Positions 18,715-29,248 of a stretch of DNA of 64,000 nt are shown piece by piece. The stretch's first letter is position 1; every line of letters starts with the position of its first letter. Under the pieces are notes generated by a model. It worked only from the letters and a program-made list of their open reading frames with translations. It was not told the DNA's origin and did no database searches. Position numbers and translations under genes: made by a program. Origin of the DNA: an uncultured Acidovorax sp. (lineage in GTDB: Bacteria; Pseudomonadota; Gammaproteobacteria; Burkholderiales; Burkholderiaceae_C); assembly GCA_913774625.1 (NCBI GenBank), contig CAJYHL010000014.1, positions 25,850-89,849 of the forward strand, read 5' to 3'.

Positions 18715-20184
18715 TCAGCCGGCCTTCACCACCGCGTAGCGCGCCAGAGTGCGCTGGCGGGCCTCGTCGTGGTCCACCACGGGGTGGGGGTAGTCGCGGC
18801 CCAGCGCCACCCCGGCTTCCTGCAGCTCCAGCGGGCGCGCCAGCCAGGGCGCGTGCAGCGCCGCGTCGGGCAGCTTGGCCAGCTGCGGCAGGTAGCGGCG
18901 GATGAAGCGGCCGTCGGGGTCGAACTTCCTGCTCTGGCTGACCGGGTTGAAGATGCGGAAGTAGGGCTGGGCATCGCAGCCGCTGGAGCTGGCCCACTGC
19001 CAGCCGCCGTTGTTGGCCGAGAGGTCGAAGTCGTTCAGCTTTTCGGCGAAGTAGCGCTCGCCCCGGCGCCAGTCCAGGCCCAGGTCCTTGGCGAGGAAGC
19101 TCGCCACCACCATGCGCAGGCGGTTGTGCATGTAGCCGGTCTGGTTGATCTGGGCCATGGCGGCATCGACCAGCGGGTAGCCGGTGCGGCCCTCGCACCA
19201 GGCGGCGAAGAGCGCGTCGGCGTGGGCACCGTCCTCCCAGCGGATGGCATCGTAGGCCGGCTTGAAGCTGGTGCCGCCCGCCACCTGCGGGTGGTGGGCC
19301 AGCACCTGGAAATAGAAGTCGCGCCAGATCAGCTCGCCGAGCCAGGTTGCGGCCCCGGCGCTGCCCCGGGCGCTGCGCTCGTGCGCCAGGCGCGCGGCCT
19401 GCCGCACGGAGAGCGTGCCGAAGCGCAGATGCACGCTGAGGTAGCTCGGGCCCTTTTTGGCCGGGAAGTCGCGCGCTTCGCCATAGGTGTCGATGCGTTC
19501 GAGGAAGTCGTCCAGCAGCTGCTGCGCGCCCTGCATGCCGGTGGGCATGCGCAGCTGCTCCAGGCCGGCGGGCTCGAAGCCCAGGGCGTTCAGCGAATGC
19601 ACGGGCCGGCGCAGACCCTCGGGGCGCGGCGCCAGCCGGCGGGCGTGGCGCTCCACGGGGTAGGCGCTCAGGTAGAAGCTGTCGATCTTGCGCAGCCAGG
19701 CGTTCTTGTAGGGCGTGAACACGGTGTAGGGCGTGCCGCTCTGGGTCAGCACTTCGCCGCGCTCGAAGACCGTGTGGTCCTTGAAGGTCAGAAAGCGGAT
19801 GCCCAGGGCCAGCAGCACGGAGCGCACATGCTCGTCGCGCTCCAGCGCACCGGGCTCGTCGTCGTGGTTGGCGAACACGGCCTGCACGCCCAGCCGGCGG
19901 GCCAGGGCGGGCAGCTCGTCGCGCGCCAGGCCGTGGCAGGCGATCAGGCCGCCGTGGGCGTCGCCCGAGAGATCGCGCAGCGAGGCGTCCAGCTCCACCA
20001 GCGATTCGCGGATGAATTCCACCCGCCGGTCGGCGCGCGGCAGGGGATCGAGGATCTCGGTGTCGAAGACGAAGGCGCAATGCACCTGCTGGCACTGGCG
20101 CAGCGCATGGTAGAGCGCCGCATGGTCCGAGGAGCGCAGGTCGCGCCGGAACCAGACCAGGCCGGACGAAAAAGTGGGGGCCAT
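18715..20184 (-). CDS. phrB: Deoxyribodipyrimidine photolyase (class I CPD photolyase)
   Basis: FAD enzyme (489 residues) that uses blue light to split cyclobutane pyrimidine dimers. The N-terminal Rossmann-like antenna domain starts LVWFRRDLRSSDHAAL, and the C-terminal FAD domain contains WLGELIWRDFYFQVLAHHP, GRTGYPLVDAAMAQ, GYMHNRLRMVVASFLAKDL and NNGGWQWASSSGCDAQPYFR, all diagnostic of class I enzymes. The ATG at 20184 is preferred to a GTG two codons upstream. It converges on pilL with a 12-base gap and is divergent from yqgE with only 22 bases between starts, so the promoters must overlap. Confidence 0.95.
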   Translation of the reverse strand: MAPTFSSGLVWFRRDLRSSDHAALYHALRQCQQVHCAFVFDTEILDPLPRADRRVEFIRESLVELDASLRDLSGDAHGGLIACHGLARDELPALARRLGVQAVFANHDDEPGALERDEHVRSVLLALGIRFLTFKDHTVFERGEVLTQSGTPYTVFTPYKNAWLRKIDSFYLSAYPVERHARRLAPRPEGLRRPVHSLNALGFEPAGLEQLRMPTGMQGAQQLLDDFLERIDTYGEARDFPAKKGPSYLSVHLRFGTLSVRQAARLAHERSARGSAGAATWLGELIWRDFYFQVLAHHPQVAGGTSFKPAYDAIRWEDGAHADALFAAWCEGRTGYPLVDAAMAQINQTGYMHNRLRMVVASFLAKDLGLDWRRGERYFAEKLNDFDLSANNGGWQWASSSGCDAQPYFRIFNPVSQSRKFDPDGRFIRRYLPQLAKLPDAALHAPWLARPLELQEAGVALGRDYPHPVVDHDEARQRTLARYAVVKAG

Positions 20185-20206
20185 GTTCACCGTTTAAAAT
20201 TGCCGA

Positions 20207-20824
20207 ATGCCTGCCGATTCTGCGCCCATGAACCTGACGCACCATTTCCTGATCGCCATGCCCGGCCTGGAAGACGCGTCTTTCTCGCGCAGCGTGGTCT
20301 ACGTGTGCGAACACAGCGAACGCGGAGCCCTCGGGCTCATCATCAACAAGCCCACCGACATCAATCTGCGGGGCCTCTTCGACAAGGTCGATCTGCCCCT
20401 GCAGCGCGAAGACCTGACCCAGCAGCCCGTCTTCCAGGGCGGCCCGGTGCAGACCGAGCGCGGCTTCGTGCTGCACGAGCCCGTGGTGGCCGCTTCGTCC
20501 GCAGCCGGCGAGGGGGTCGAGGCGGACGAATCGATCTACGCCTCCACCATGACCATTCCGGGCGGGCTGGAGATGACCACCTCCAAGGATGTGCTCGAAG
20601 CCATGTCCACCGGCGCCGGCCCCCGCCGCGTGCTGATCACGCTGGGCTATTCGTCCTGGGCGCAGGGCCAGCTCGAATCCGAGGTGGCCGAGAACAGCTG
20701 GCTGACCGTGGGGGCCGACCTGTCCGTCATCTTCGACACGCCCGTGGACCAGCGCTACGACCGCGCCATGGCCCTGCTGGGCCTGCAGTCGTGGATGCTC
20801 TCGCCCGAGGCGGGGCACGCATGA
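20207..20824 (+). CDS. YqgE/AlgH-family protein (UPF0301)
   Basis: Conserved cytoplasmic protein of 205 residues of unknown biochemical role, long known as UPF0301. It shows the family patterns LTHHFLIAMPGLED, VVYVCEHSERGALGLIINKP, VFQGGPVQTERGFVLH, MTTSKDVLEAM and VLITLGYSSWAQGQLESE. The first ATG (20207) is used; a second ATG at 20228 (MNLTHHF) matches the E. coli start and is an alternative. A TAAAAT box at 20195-20200 could be the -10. Its stop overlaps the ruvX start (ATGA), the conserved yqgE-yqgF pairing. Confidence 0.9.
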   Translation: MPADSAPMNLTHHFLIAMPGLEDASFSRSVVYVCEHSERGALGLIINKPTDINLRGLFDKVDLPLQREDLTQQPVFQGGPVQTERGFVLHEPVVAASSAAGEGVEADESIYASTMTIPGGLEMTTSKDVLEAMSTGAGPRRVLITLGYSSWAQGQLESEVAENSWLTVGADLSVIFDTPVDQRYDRAMALLGLQSWMLSPEAGHA

Positions 20825-21257
20825 GCGGCCCCTCCGCTGCCGCCGCTTCCCCTTCCGCATCGCAGGCCGTTCCCGCGCATTTCCAGTCCTTCCTGGCGAT
20901 CGACCTGGGGCTCAAGCGCAGCGGCGTGGCCGTGGGCAATCGCATGCTGCGCACCGCCACGCCGCAGCCCACCATCCGCGCCGAGGGCGATGCCCGCTTC
21001 GCCCAGGTGGCCGAGCGCATCCGCGAGTGGCAGCCCGACGCGCTGGTGATCGGCGTGCCCTACCACCCCGACGGCGCCAGCCACGAGAACACCGCCCGCG
21101 CGCTGAAGTTCGCGCGCCAGCTGCGTGGCCGCTTCGGCCTGCAGGTCTTCGAGGTGGACGAGCGCTACAGCACCACCGAGGCCCATGCCGCCGGCGCCCG
21201 CGATGCCGACGCCGCGTCGGCCTGCATCATCCTGGAACAGTTTTTGAGGAATCTCCC

Positions 21258-21261
<4 letters not shown>
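20821..21261 (+). CDS. ruvX: YqgF/RuvX: putative Holliday-junction resolvase / pre-16S rRNA nuclease
   Basis: RNase-H-fold protein of 146 residues. [17 protein letters not shown] carries the first catalytic Asp, [13 protein letters not shown] is the second strand, and [12 protein letters not shown] and [15 protein letters not shown] complete the family signature. Homologues process the 5' end of 16S rRNA or resolve branched DNA. It overlaps yqgE by four bases upstream and pyrR by four bases downstream, so it is translationally coupled into the pyrimidine genes. The N-terminal Ser/Ala-rich extension is non-conserved. Confidence 0.92.
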
Positions 21262-21812
<551 letters not shown>

Positions 21813-21814
21813 AG

Positions 21815-22777
21815 GTGCTGTACAAGCGCAACCCCCAACTCAACGCCAACGGCGAGCTGATCCACCTGCTCTCCATCGAGGGCCTGCCCAAGAGCATCCT
21901 CACCCACATCCTGGACACGGCGGCCAACTTCGTCTCGGTGAACGACCGCGAGGTGAAGAAGGTGCCGCTGCTGCGCGGCAAGAGCGTGTTCAACCTGTTC
22001 TTCGAGAACAGCACCCGCACCCGCACCACCTTCGAGATCGCGGCCAAGCGCCTGTCGGCCGACGTGATCAACCTGGACATCGCGCGCAGCTCCGCCAGCA
22101 AGGGCGAGTCGCTGCTGGACACCATCGCCAACCTGTCGGCCATGGCCGCCGACCTGTTCGTGGTGCGGCACAGCGAGTCGGGCGCGCCCTACCTGATCGC
22201 GCAGCACGTGGCGCCGCACGTCCACGTCATCAACGCGGGCGACGGACGGCATGCGCACCCCACGCAGGGGCTGCTCGACATGTACACCATCCGCCACTAC
22301 AAGAAGGACTTCTCCAACCTCACGGTGGCCATCGTGGGCGACGTGCTGCACTCGCGCGTGGCGCGCTCGGACATCCACGGCCTCACCACCCTGGGCTGCC
22401 CCGAGGTGCGCGTGGTGGGCCCGCGCACCCTGGTGCCCGGCGACCTCTCCCACATGGGCGTGCGCGTGTGCCACACGCTGGAAGAAGGCATCAAGGACGC
22501 CGACGTGGTCATCATGCTGCGCCTGCAGAACGAGCGCATGAGCGGCGCGCTGCTGCCGTCCAGCCAGGAATACTTCAAGAGCTTCGGCCTCACGCCCGAG
22601 AAGCTGCGGCTGGCCAAGCCCGATGCCATCGTCATGCACCCCGGCCCGATCAACCGCGGCGTGGAGATCGACTCCGCCGTGGTGGACGGCAAGCAGAGCG
22701 TGATCCTGCCGCAGGTGACCTTCGGCATCGCCGTGCGGATGGCGGTCATGTCGATCGTTGCCGGGAATGAGGCATGA
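21815..22777 (+). CDS. pyrB: Aspartate carbamoyltransferase catalytic subunit
   Basis: Second enzyme of de novo pyrimidine synthesis, joining carbamoyl phosphate and aspartate. At 320 residues it has the carbamoyl-phosphate site [11 protein letters not shown], the [12 protein letters not shown] segment, [15 protein letters not shown] and the C-terminal [12 protein letters not shown]. Translation starts at a GTG ([10 protein letters not shown]) two bases after pyrR; there is no in-frame ATG near the conserved N-terminus. No pyrI regulatory subunit is present; the downstream dihydroorotase-like gene is the likely structural partner, as in Pseudomonas. Confidence 0.96.
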   Translation: MLYKRNPQLNANGELIHLLSIEGLPKSILTHILDTAANFVSVNDREVKKVPLLRGKSVFNLFFENSTRTRTTFEIAAKRLSADVINLDIARSSASKGESLLDTIANLSAMAADLFVVRHSESGAPYLIAQHVAPHVHVINAGDGRHAHPTQGLLDMYTIRHYKKDFSNLTVAIVGDVLHSRVARSDIHGLTTLGCPEVRVVGPRTLVPGDLSHMGVRVCHTLEEGIKDADVVIMLRLQNERMSGALLPSSQEYFKSFGLTPEKLRLAKPDAIVMHPGPINRGVEIDSAVVDGKQSVILPQVTFGIAVRMAVMSIVAGNEA

Positions 22778-22880
22778 CCCCCCTGAGTCGCTTCGCGCCT
22801 TCCCCCCAGGGGGACGCCACCGGTGGACCGGCAAAGCCGGATCCACGGTGTCTGCTGGCCCGGGCCGCGCCGGGGTCTGC
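22778..22880 (+). repeat. Dispersed CCCCCTGAG hairpin element (copy A)
   Basis: Begins at the base after the pyrB stop. It contains CCCCCTGAG, a small hairpin (CGC TTC GCG), then CCTTCCCCC and AGGGGGACGC and a GC-rich tail with CGGGCCGCGCC. The same layout recurs at 43.2 kb (minus) and 57.5 kb (plus). Confidence 0.7.
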
Positions 22881-22909
22881 GGCTCCTGGCGGTGGGCAGC
22901 CATCGGCTC

Positions 22910-22972
22910 GCTATGTTTTTGATAGCTATAAGCGATGGTGAATCCAGCGCTCAACGCATATTTGGCTTGAAA
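22910..22972 (+). repeat. Interspersed ATAGCT-type intergenic repeat (copy 2)
   Basis: AT-rich segment directly before the pyrX ATG, with T5, GATAGCT, AAGCG and AGCGC in the same spacing as the copy after fis. It probably forms the leader of the dihydroorotase-like gene. Confidence 0.55.
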
Positions 22973-22974
22973 CC

Positions 22975-24276
22975 ATGAAGATACTGATCCAGAACGGCCG
23001 CGTGATCGATCCGGCCAGCGGCTTCGACCAGACCTGCGACGTCGCGCTGGCGGCCGGCCGCATCATCGCGCTGGGCCGCGCGCCGCGCGAATTCGCGCCC
23101 AACCGCGTGATCGACGCCTCCGGCTGCCTGGTGGTGCCGGGCCTGGTGGACCTGGCGGCGCGCCTGCGCGAGCCCGGCCACGAGCACGAAGGCATGCTCG
23201 AGTCCGAAATGGCGGCGGCCGTGGCCGGCGGCGTGACCAGCCTGGTCTGCCCGCCCGACACCGACCCCGTGCTGGACGAGCCCGGCCTGGTCGAGATGCT
23301 GAAGTTTCGCGCCGAGAAGCTGCACCAGACGCGGCTCTTTCCGCTGGGCGCGCTCACGCGCGGCCTGGCCGGCGAGGTGCTGACCGAGATGGCCGAGCTG
23401 ACCGAGTCGGGCTGCGTGGGCTTCAGCCAGGCCGAGGTGGCGCTGCAGAGCACGCAGGTGCTGCAGCGCGCCCTGCAGTACGCCGCCACCTTCGGCTACA
23501 CGGTGTGGCTGCGCCCGCAGGAGATGTACCTGGGCCGGGGCGTGGCCGCCAGCGGGCCGCTGGCCACGCGGCTGGGCCTGTCGGGCATTCCCGTGGCGGC
23601 CGAGACCATCGCGCTGCACACCATCTTCGAGCTGCTCAAGACCATCGGCGCGCGCGTCCACCTGTGCCGCCTGTCCAGCGCGGCCGGCGTCGAGCTGGTG
23701 CGCCAGGCCAAGGCCGCGGGCCTGAAGGTGACGGCCGACGTGAGCATCAATTCGCTGATGTTCACCGACACCGACATCGGCTTCTTCGACAGCCGCGCGC
23801 GCCTCTCGCCCCCGCTGCGACAGCAGCGCGACCGCGATGCGCTGCTGGCGGCGCTGGCCGACGGCACCATCGACGCGCTGGTGTCCGACCACACGCCGGT
23901 CGACGAGGACGAGAAGGTGCTGCCCTTCGCCGAGGCCGAGCCCGGCGCCACCGGGTTGGAGCTGCTCTTGAGCGTGGCGCTCAAGTGGTCGCAGGACGCC
24001 GGCGTGCCGCTGGCGCGCGCTCTGGGCGTGGTCACCGCCGAGCCGGCCCGCGTGCTGGGCAGCGCCCTGGGCACGCTGCAGGCCAGCGTGGGCCAGATCG
24101 TGGAAGGCGGCGTGGCCGACCTCTGCGTGGTGGATGCGCAAGGCGCCTGGACGGTGGAAGCCGCCGCGCTGCGCAGCCAGGGCAAGCACACGCCCTTCTC
24201 GTCCTACGAACTGCCGGGCCGCGTGCGCTGCACGCTGGTGGGCGGGCAGGTCGCGTTCGAGCGTCAGCCCGGCTGA
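22975..24276 (+). CDS. pyrX: Dihydroorotase-like protein, probably non-catalytic (PyrX/PyrC')
   Basis: A 433-residue amidohydrolase-fold protein homologous to type I dihydroorotase. The metal ligands of active enzymes are missing: the HxH of the usual DxHxHLREPG is AxR here (VDLAARLREPG), the His of the central strand is Arg (TVWLRPQEM), and the His of CHVST is Arg (LCRLSSA). The active-site Asp region survives (VSDHTPVDEDEK). In Pseudomonas a homologue with the same losses is needed to assemble the aspartate carbamoyltransferase dodecamer, and the position after pyrB fits that role. Many databases would label it pyrC; a catalytic dihydroorotase should be encoded elsewhere. Confidence 0.88.
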   Translation: MKILIQNGRVIDPASGFDQTCDVALAAGRIIALGRAPREFAPNRVIDASGCLVVPGLVDLAARLREPGHEHEGMLESEMAAAVAGGVTSLVCPPDTDPVLDEPGLVEMLKFRAEKLHQTRLFPLGALTRGLAGEVLTEMAELTESGCVGFSQAEVALQSTQVLQRALQYAATFGYTVWLRPQEMYLGRGVAASGPLATRLGLSGIPVAAETIALHTIFELLKTIGARVHLCRLSSAAGVELVRQAKAAGLKVTADVSINSLMFTDTDIGFFDSRARLSPPLRQQRDRDALLAALADGTIDALVSDHTPVDEDEKVLPFAEAEPGATGLELLLSVALKWSQDAGVPLARALGVVTAEPARVLGSALGTLQASVGQIVEGGVADLCVVDAQGAWTVEAAALRSQGKHTPFSSYELPGRVRCTLVGGQVAFERQPG

Positions 24277-24380
24277 CCGGCACGCCCCGCGCCGCCGCCA
24301 TCTCCATCGCCGCCGCGCTCAGCGCGGCGCACCGTCTCCCTTCCGACTGCTTCGCTCTTCCTTCCATCGAGCCGCCCACC

Positions 24381-25121
24381 ATGAGACGCCAAGTCCGCGC
24401 CTGCCTGCGCCTCGTGCGCATGCTGACCCACATCGCCGTCGGCCTCGGCACCGTGCTGCTGCGCTTTCGCGGCATGGCGACCGAAGAGCAGCATGCCCGC
24501 GTGCAGGCCTGGGCGCGCGGCATGCTGCTGCGCGCCGGCGTGGAACTGCAGGTGCAGGGCACGCCGCCCGCGCAGGGGCCGGTGCTCCTGGTGGCCAACC
24601 ACATCTCCTGGCTCGACATTCCCGTGATGCATGCGGCGCGGCACTGCCGCTTCGTCTCCAAGTCCGACGTCAAGGCCTGGCCCGTGCTGGGCCGGCTGGC
24701 CACGGCGGCCGGCACGCTCTACATCGAACGCGAATCCCGCCGCGACGCGCTGCGCGTGGTCCACACCATGCGCGAAAGCCTGGCGCGCGGCGAGATCCTG
24801 GGCGTGTTCCCCGAGGGCACGACCAGCAACGGCATCGCGCTGCTGCCCTTCCACGCCAACTTGCTGCAGGCGGCCATCAGCGCCGATGCGCCCGTGCAGC
24901 CGGTGGGCCTGCGCTTCATCGACGCCCGCACCGGCGCCACCAGCCAGGCCGCGAGCTATGTGGGCGACGAGACGCTGGTGGGCTCGCTCTGGCGCACCCT
25001 CTGCGCCGACGGCCTGGTGGCCGTGGTGCATTACGGCCCGCCGCAGCGCGCCGAAGGGCGCGACCGCCGCACCTGGGCGGATGACCTGCGCAGCGTGGTG
25101 GACGGACTGCGGCGCAGCTGA
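24381..25121 (+). CDS. plsC: 1-acyl-sn-glycerol-3-phosphate acyltransferase (PlsC-like)
   Basis: Glycerophospholipid acyltransferase of 246 residues that makes phosphatidic acid at the inner membrane. Motif I NHISWLDIPV holds the catalytic HxxxxD, motif III is VFPEGTTSNG, and an N-terminal hydrophobic helix (residues 14-28) anchors it. It lies about 100 bases after pyrX on the same strand. It is distinct from the longer YihG-like enzyme at 5.2 kb. The ATG at 24381 is followed directly by a basic segment and the helix, as in other family members. Confidence 0.9.
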   Translation: MRRQVRACLRLVRMLTHIAVGLGTVLLRFRGMATEEQHARVQAWARGMLLRAGVELQVQGTPPAQGPVLLVANHISWLDIPVMHAARHCRFVSKSDVKAWPVLGRLATAAGTLYIERESRRDALRVVHTMRESLARGEILGVFPEGTTSNGIALLPFHANLLQAAISADAPVQPVGLRFIDARTGATSQAASYVGDETLVGSLWRTLCADGLVAVVHYGPPQRAEGRDRRTWADDLRSVVDGLRRS

Positions 25122-25149
25122 GCGGGGCCGGGTGTGGCTCACCCTGTTC

Positions 25150-25205
25150 TGCTATTGAACCCATAGCAGGTTGTCCGCATCGCAGGCCGGCTGGCGGTCG
25201 GAAAC
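25150..25205 (+). repeat. Possible degenerate ATAGC-type repeat
   Basis: The gap between plsC and the convergent ABC ATPase holds GCTAT and ATAGC flanking a short spacer, followed by GC-rich sequence. It resembles the ATAGCT family only weakly and has no T run to act as a terminator. Confidence 0.25.
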
Positions 25206-25227
25206 GCTGCGATCCGCAACGGCTCGA

Positions 25228-26295
25228 TCAGCCGCGCGGAAAGGTCACCACATGCTGCACCTGCGGCCGGATGCCGATCCAGTCGCCCACCGCATGGTCG
25301 TGGTGGCTGGGCACATGGGCCATCACGCTCAGGCCGTTCGCCAGCTCCAGCGTGTAGAGGAATTCCGATCCCCTGAAGGCCTTGCGCACGATGCGCGCCT
25401 GCACCGGCGCATCGTCGTCGTGTACCACGTCGTCGGCGCGCAGCAGCACGTCGCATTCGCCGCCCGGGTAGGCGCCGGGCAGCGGACATTCCTCCAGGTC
25501 GGCCAGGTCGCCCAGCGGGGTGCGGGCCACCACGCCGCCGCCGGGCTGCTGCTGCAGCGTGGCCGGGGCGAACACGCCGTGGCCGATGAAGTCCGCCACG
25601 AAGCGCGTGGCCGGCCGGTGGTAGAGCGCATAGGCGGCATCCCACTGGTGCAGCGTGCCCGACTCCATCACGCCGATGCGGTCGCCGATGGCGAAGGCCT
25701 CCAGCTGGTCGTGCGTGACGAAGAGCGCCGTGGCACCCGCCGCCTTCAGGATGCCGCGCACCTCGTGCGCGAGACGTTCGCGCAGCTCCACGTCCAGATT
25801 GGAAAAGGGTTCGTCCAGCAGCATCAGCTGCGGGCGCGGCGCCAGCGCCCGGGCCAGCGCCACGCGCTGCTGCTGCCCGCCCGAGAGTTCGTGCGGAAAG
25901 CGTCCGGCGCTGCCTTCCAGGCCCACCAGGCGCAGCACCTCGTCGACGCGCGCGGCCTGCTCGGCCCGGGGCAGGCGGTGGATGCCGAAGGCCACGTTGC
26001 GGCCCACGCTCAGGTGCGGGAAGAGGGCGTAGTCCTGGAACACCATGCCGATGCGGCGCGCTTCGGGCGGCAGGCTGCGGCCCGCGCTGCCCACCACCGC
26101 GCCGTTCAGGCGGATCTCGCCCGCCGCCACCGGCTCCAGCCCCGCCACGGCGCGCAGCAGCGTGGTCTTGCCGCAGCCCGAAGGGCCGATCAGCACGCCG
26201 ATCTCGCCCGCGGCCAGGCCCAGGCTCACGCCGCGCACGGCGGCCTGTGCGCGGCCGGCGTAGCGCACTTGCAGTTGGGAGACTTCCAGGAACAT
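25228..26295 (-). CDS. Ferric-iron-type ABC transporter ATP-binding protein (FbpC-like)
   Basis: ATPase of 355 residues: Walker A GPSGCGKTT, Q-loop MVFQDYALFPHLSV, signature LSGGQQQRVALARAL, Walker B LMLLDEPFSNLD and H-loop FVTHDQLEA, then a C-terminal TOBE-like regulatory domain. The sequence resembles the CysA/PotA/FbpC group, and the N-terminal RNV.FG.H pattern favours FbpC. It is divergent from its presumed permease, with a 138-base gap carrying a Fur-box-like sequence. No periplasmic binding-protein gene is in the window, so substrate identity (Fe3+ or another cation) is inferred. Confidence 0.85.
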   Translation of the reverse strand: MFLEVSQLQVRYAGRAQAAVRGVSLGLAAGEIGVLIGPSGCGKTTLLRAVAGLEPVAAGEIRLNGAVVGSAGRSLPPEARRIGMVFQDYALFPHLSVGRNVAFGIHRLPRAEQAARVDEVLRLVGLEGSAGRFPHELSGGQQQRVALARALAPRPQLMLLDEPFSNLDVELRERLAHEVRGILKAAGATALFVTHDQLEAFAIGDRIGVMESGTLHQWDAAYALYHRPATRFVADFIGHGVFAPATLQQQPGGGVVARTPLGDLADLEECPLPGAYPGGECDVLLRADDVVHDDDAPVQARIVRKAFRGSEFLYTLELANGLSVMAHVPSHHDHAVGDWIGIRPQVQHVVTFPRG

Positions 26296-26320
26296 GCAGG
26301 GGATTCTAGAGAGGCCGGAT

Positions 26321-26339
26321 GCATAGAATTCGCATTCGC
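26321..26339. promoter_or_regulatory. Possible Fur-box-like site
   Basis: On the minus strand this reads GCGAATGCGAATTCTATGC, with GAATGC and GAATTC as adjacent degenerate copies of the Fur hexamer (GATAAT-like). It lies between the divergent ATPase and permease starts. The match is partial, and the assignment leans on the iron-type transporter context. Confidence 0.3.
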
Positions 26340-26433
26340 AGCACGGCCGCGGTGGCTTGTCTCGCCTCGTCCTGTATTCGCGCCAGCCACTGCGGCGCCT
26401 GCCTGTCCTCCCATCGCTTCACCGGCACCGTCC

Positions 26434-28074
26434 TTGGCCTCCCTCCGCTCCGCCCTGCGTCTTCTTCCGCCCCTCGCGCTGGCCGCGCTGGCGGCCTTGC
26501 TCACCCTGCCGGTGCTGGCGGTGCTGGGCTCCTGGCTGCCCTGGGGGCCGGGCGGGGATGCGGCCGGCGCCATCCTGCGCGAGATGGCCGCCACCGTGCT
26601 GCCCGAATATGCCGCCACCACCGTCTGGCTGGGCCTGGCCGTGGCCGTGGGCGCGGCCCTGGTGGGCACGGCCACGGCGGCGGCCGTCACGCTGTTCGAC
26701 TTCCGCGGCCGGCGCAGCATGGAATGGCTGCTGCTCCTGCCCCTGGCCATGCCGGCCTATGTGACGGCCTATGCGTACACCGACTTCCTGCAGTTCAGCG
26801 GCCCGCTGCAGGTCTGGATGCGCGAGACCTTCGGGCTGCAAGGGCGGCTGCTGCCCGAGGTGCGCAGCCTGGGCGGCGCGGTGTGGGTGTTCATCTTCTC
26901 GCTCTATCCCTATGTCTATCTGCTGGCGCGCACTGCCCTGGGCGAGCGCGCCGCCCACCTGATGGAAGCCGCGCGCCTGCTGGGCGCGCCGCTGCCCCGC
27001 CGCATCCGCATGGTGGCGCTGCCCCTGGCCCGCCCTGCCGTGGCGGCCGGCGTGGCGCTGGTGCTGATGGAGACCCTGGCCGACTTCGGCGTGGCCAGCT
27101 ACTTCGGCATACAGACCTTCACCACCGGCATCTACAAGGCCTGGCTGTCCATGGACAACCGGCTGGCCGCCGCGCAGCTGGCCACCATGCTGCTGGCGCT
27201 GGTCGTGCTGCTGCTGCAGCTGGAGCTGCGCGCGCAGCGCCGCATGCGCTTTGCCAGCGGCAGCGCCGGGCGCGCGGGTTCGGCCGAGGCGCAGCCGCAG
27301 CGCCTGGCCGGCTGGCGCTGCGCCGCGGCCTGGGCCGTCTGCCTGCTGCCGGTGCTGGCGGGCTTCGTGCTGCCGGTAGCCTTCATGCTGCGCCCGCTGG
27401 CGGCCGACTGGTCGGTGCTGCCCTGGGGCCGCTTCGTCGAATGGGCCGGCCACAGCGTGCGCCTGGGCGCCATCACCGCCGTGCTGGCCGTGGCGATCGC
27501 GCTGGCGCTGGCCTTCGCCGTGCGGCGCCGGCCCACGGCGCTCACGCGCGGCGTGGCGCAGCTGGCCAGCCTGGGCTATGCGGTGCCGGGCGCGGTGATC
27601 GTGGTGGGCCTGCTGCTGCCCGTGGGCTGGTTGCAGGCGGCGGCGCCCGGCTGGGGGCTGCCCGCGATCCTCACCTCCACGGCCGTGGGCATCGTCTGGG
27701 CCTACCTGGTGCGCTTTTGCGCCGTGGCGCTGCAGTCGGTGCAAAGCGGCTATGCGCGCATTCCGCCCAGCCTGGACGAATCGGCCCGCATGCTGGGTGC
27801 AGGCGGCATGGGGCTGCTGCTGCGGGTGCATGCGCCGCTGCTCACGCGCTCCACCGCCGCTGCGGCGCTGCTGGTCTTCGTCGATGTGATGAAGGAGCTG
27901 CCCGCCACCATGGTGCTGCGCCCCTTCAACAGCGACACCCTGGCCGTGGTCGCCTACCAGCTGGCCCGTGACGAGCGCCTGGGCGAGGCGGCGCTGCCGT
28001 CCCTGGCGCTGGTGGCGGTGGGGCTGGTGCCGGTGATGCTGCTCAGCCGCACGCTGCGCGGCGGCGGGCGCTGA
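26434..28074 (+). CDS. Fused ferric-iron-type ABC permease (FbpB-like)
   Basis: Inner-membrane permease of 546 residues with two homologous halves, each with about six membrane helices and an EAA-type loop (EAARLLGAPLPRRIRMVALP in the first half, DESARMLGAGGMGLLLRVHA in the second). This double-permease layout is typical of FbpB/SfuB iron transporters. No ATG or GTG lies near the conserved N-terminus, so the start is assigned to the TTG at 26434 (LASLRSALRLLPPLAL); the longer frame upstream runs antisense through the ATPase gene. It forms a divergent pair with the ATPase and converges on the monooxygenase gene. Confidence 0.82.
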   Translation: MASLRSALRLLPPLALAALAALLTLPVLAVLGSWLPWGPGGDAAGAILREMAATVLPEYAATTVWLGLAVAVGAALVGTATAAAVTLFDFRGRRSMEWLLLLPLAMPAYVTAYAYTDFLQFSGPLQVWMRETFGLQGRLLPEVRSLGGAVWVFIFSLYPYVYLLARTALGERAAHLMEAARLLGAPLPRRIRMVALPLARPAVAAGVALVLMETLADFGVASYFGIQTFTTGIYKAWLSMDNRLAAAQLATMLLALVVLLLQLELRAQRRMRFASGSAGRAGSAEAQPQRLAGWRCAAAWAVCLLPVLAGFVLPVAFMLRPLAADWSVLPWGRFVEWAGHSVRLGAITAVLAVAIALALAFAVRRRPTALTRGVAQLASLGYAVPGAVIVVGLLLPVGWLQAAAPGWGLPAILTSTAVGIVWAYLVRFCAVALQSVQSGYARIPPSLDESARMLGAGGMGLLLRVHAPLLTRSTAAAALLVFVDVMKELPATMVLRPFNSDTLAVVAYQLARDERLGEAALPSLALVAVGLVPVMLLSRTLRGGGR

Positions 28075-28099
28075 AGTCCGTCCGCCGCCCCGGGTGCGG

Positions 28100-29137
<1,038 letters not shown>

Positions 29138-29230
29138 GCAACCATTGTGGGCGCCGAGCCATATCCATGCTGGTGACGGGACTTGAGCCTGGCATCCCGT
29201 TCCGGGCGGCATTGCGCAGGCCGGACCGGT

Positions 29231-29248
29231 ATCTTCAACACGTTCTCA
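29231..29248 (-). repeat. Stop-codon-linked TGAGAACGTG motif (site 1)
   Basis: Read on the minus strand, the TGA stop of the lipoprotein gene is the first three bases of TGAGAACGTGTTGAAGAT. A near-identical string ends gspK at 41.35 kb, and a related one begins the palindromic element at 63.86 kb. Confidence 0.45.

Noticed and set aside
25171..26433. Long plus-strand frame in front of the iron-type permease
   Set aside because: It runs antisense through the ABC ATPase, whose motifs are complete, and the added sequence is His/Arg/Ala-rich as expected of a shadow frame. The permease homology starts only at the TTG at 26434.
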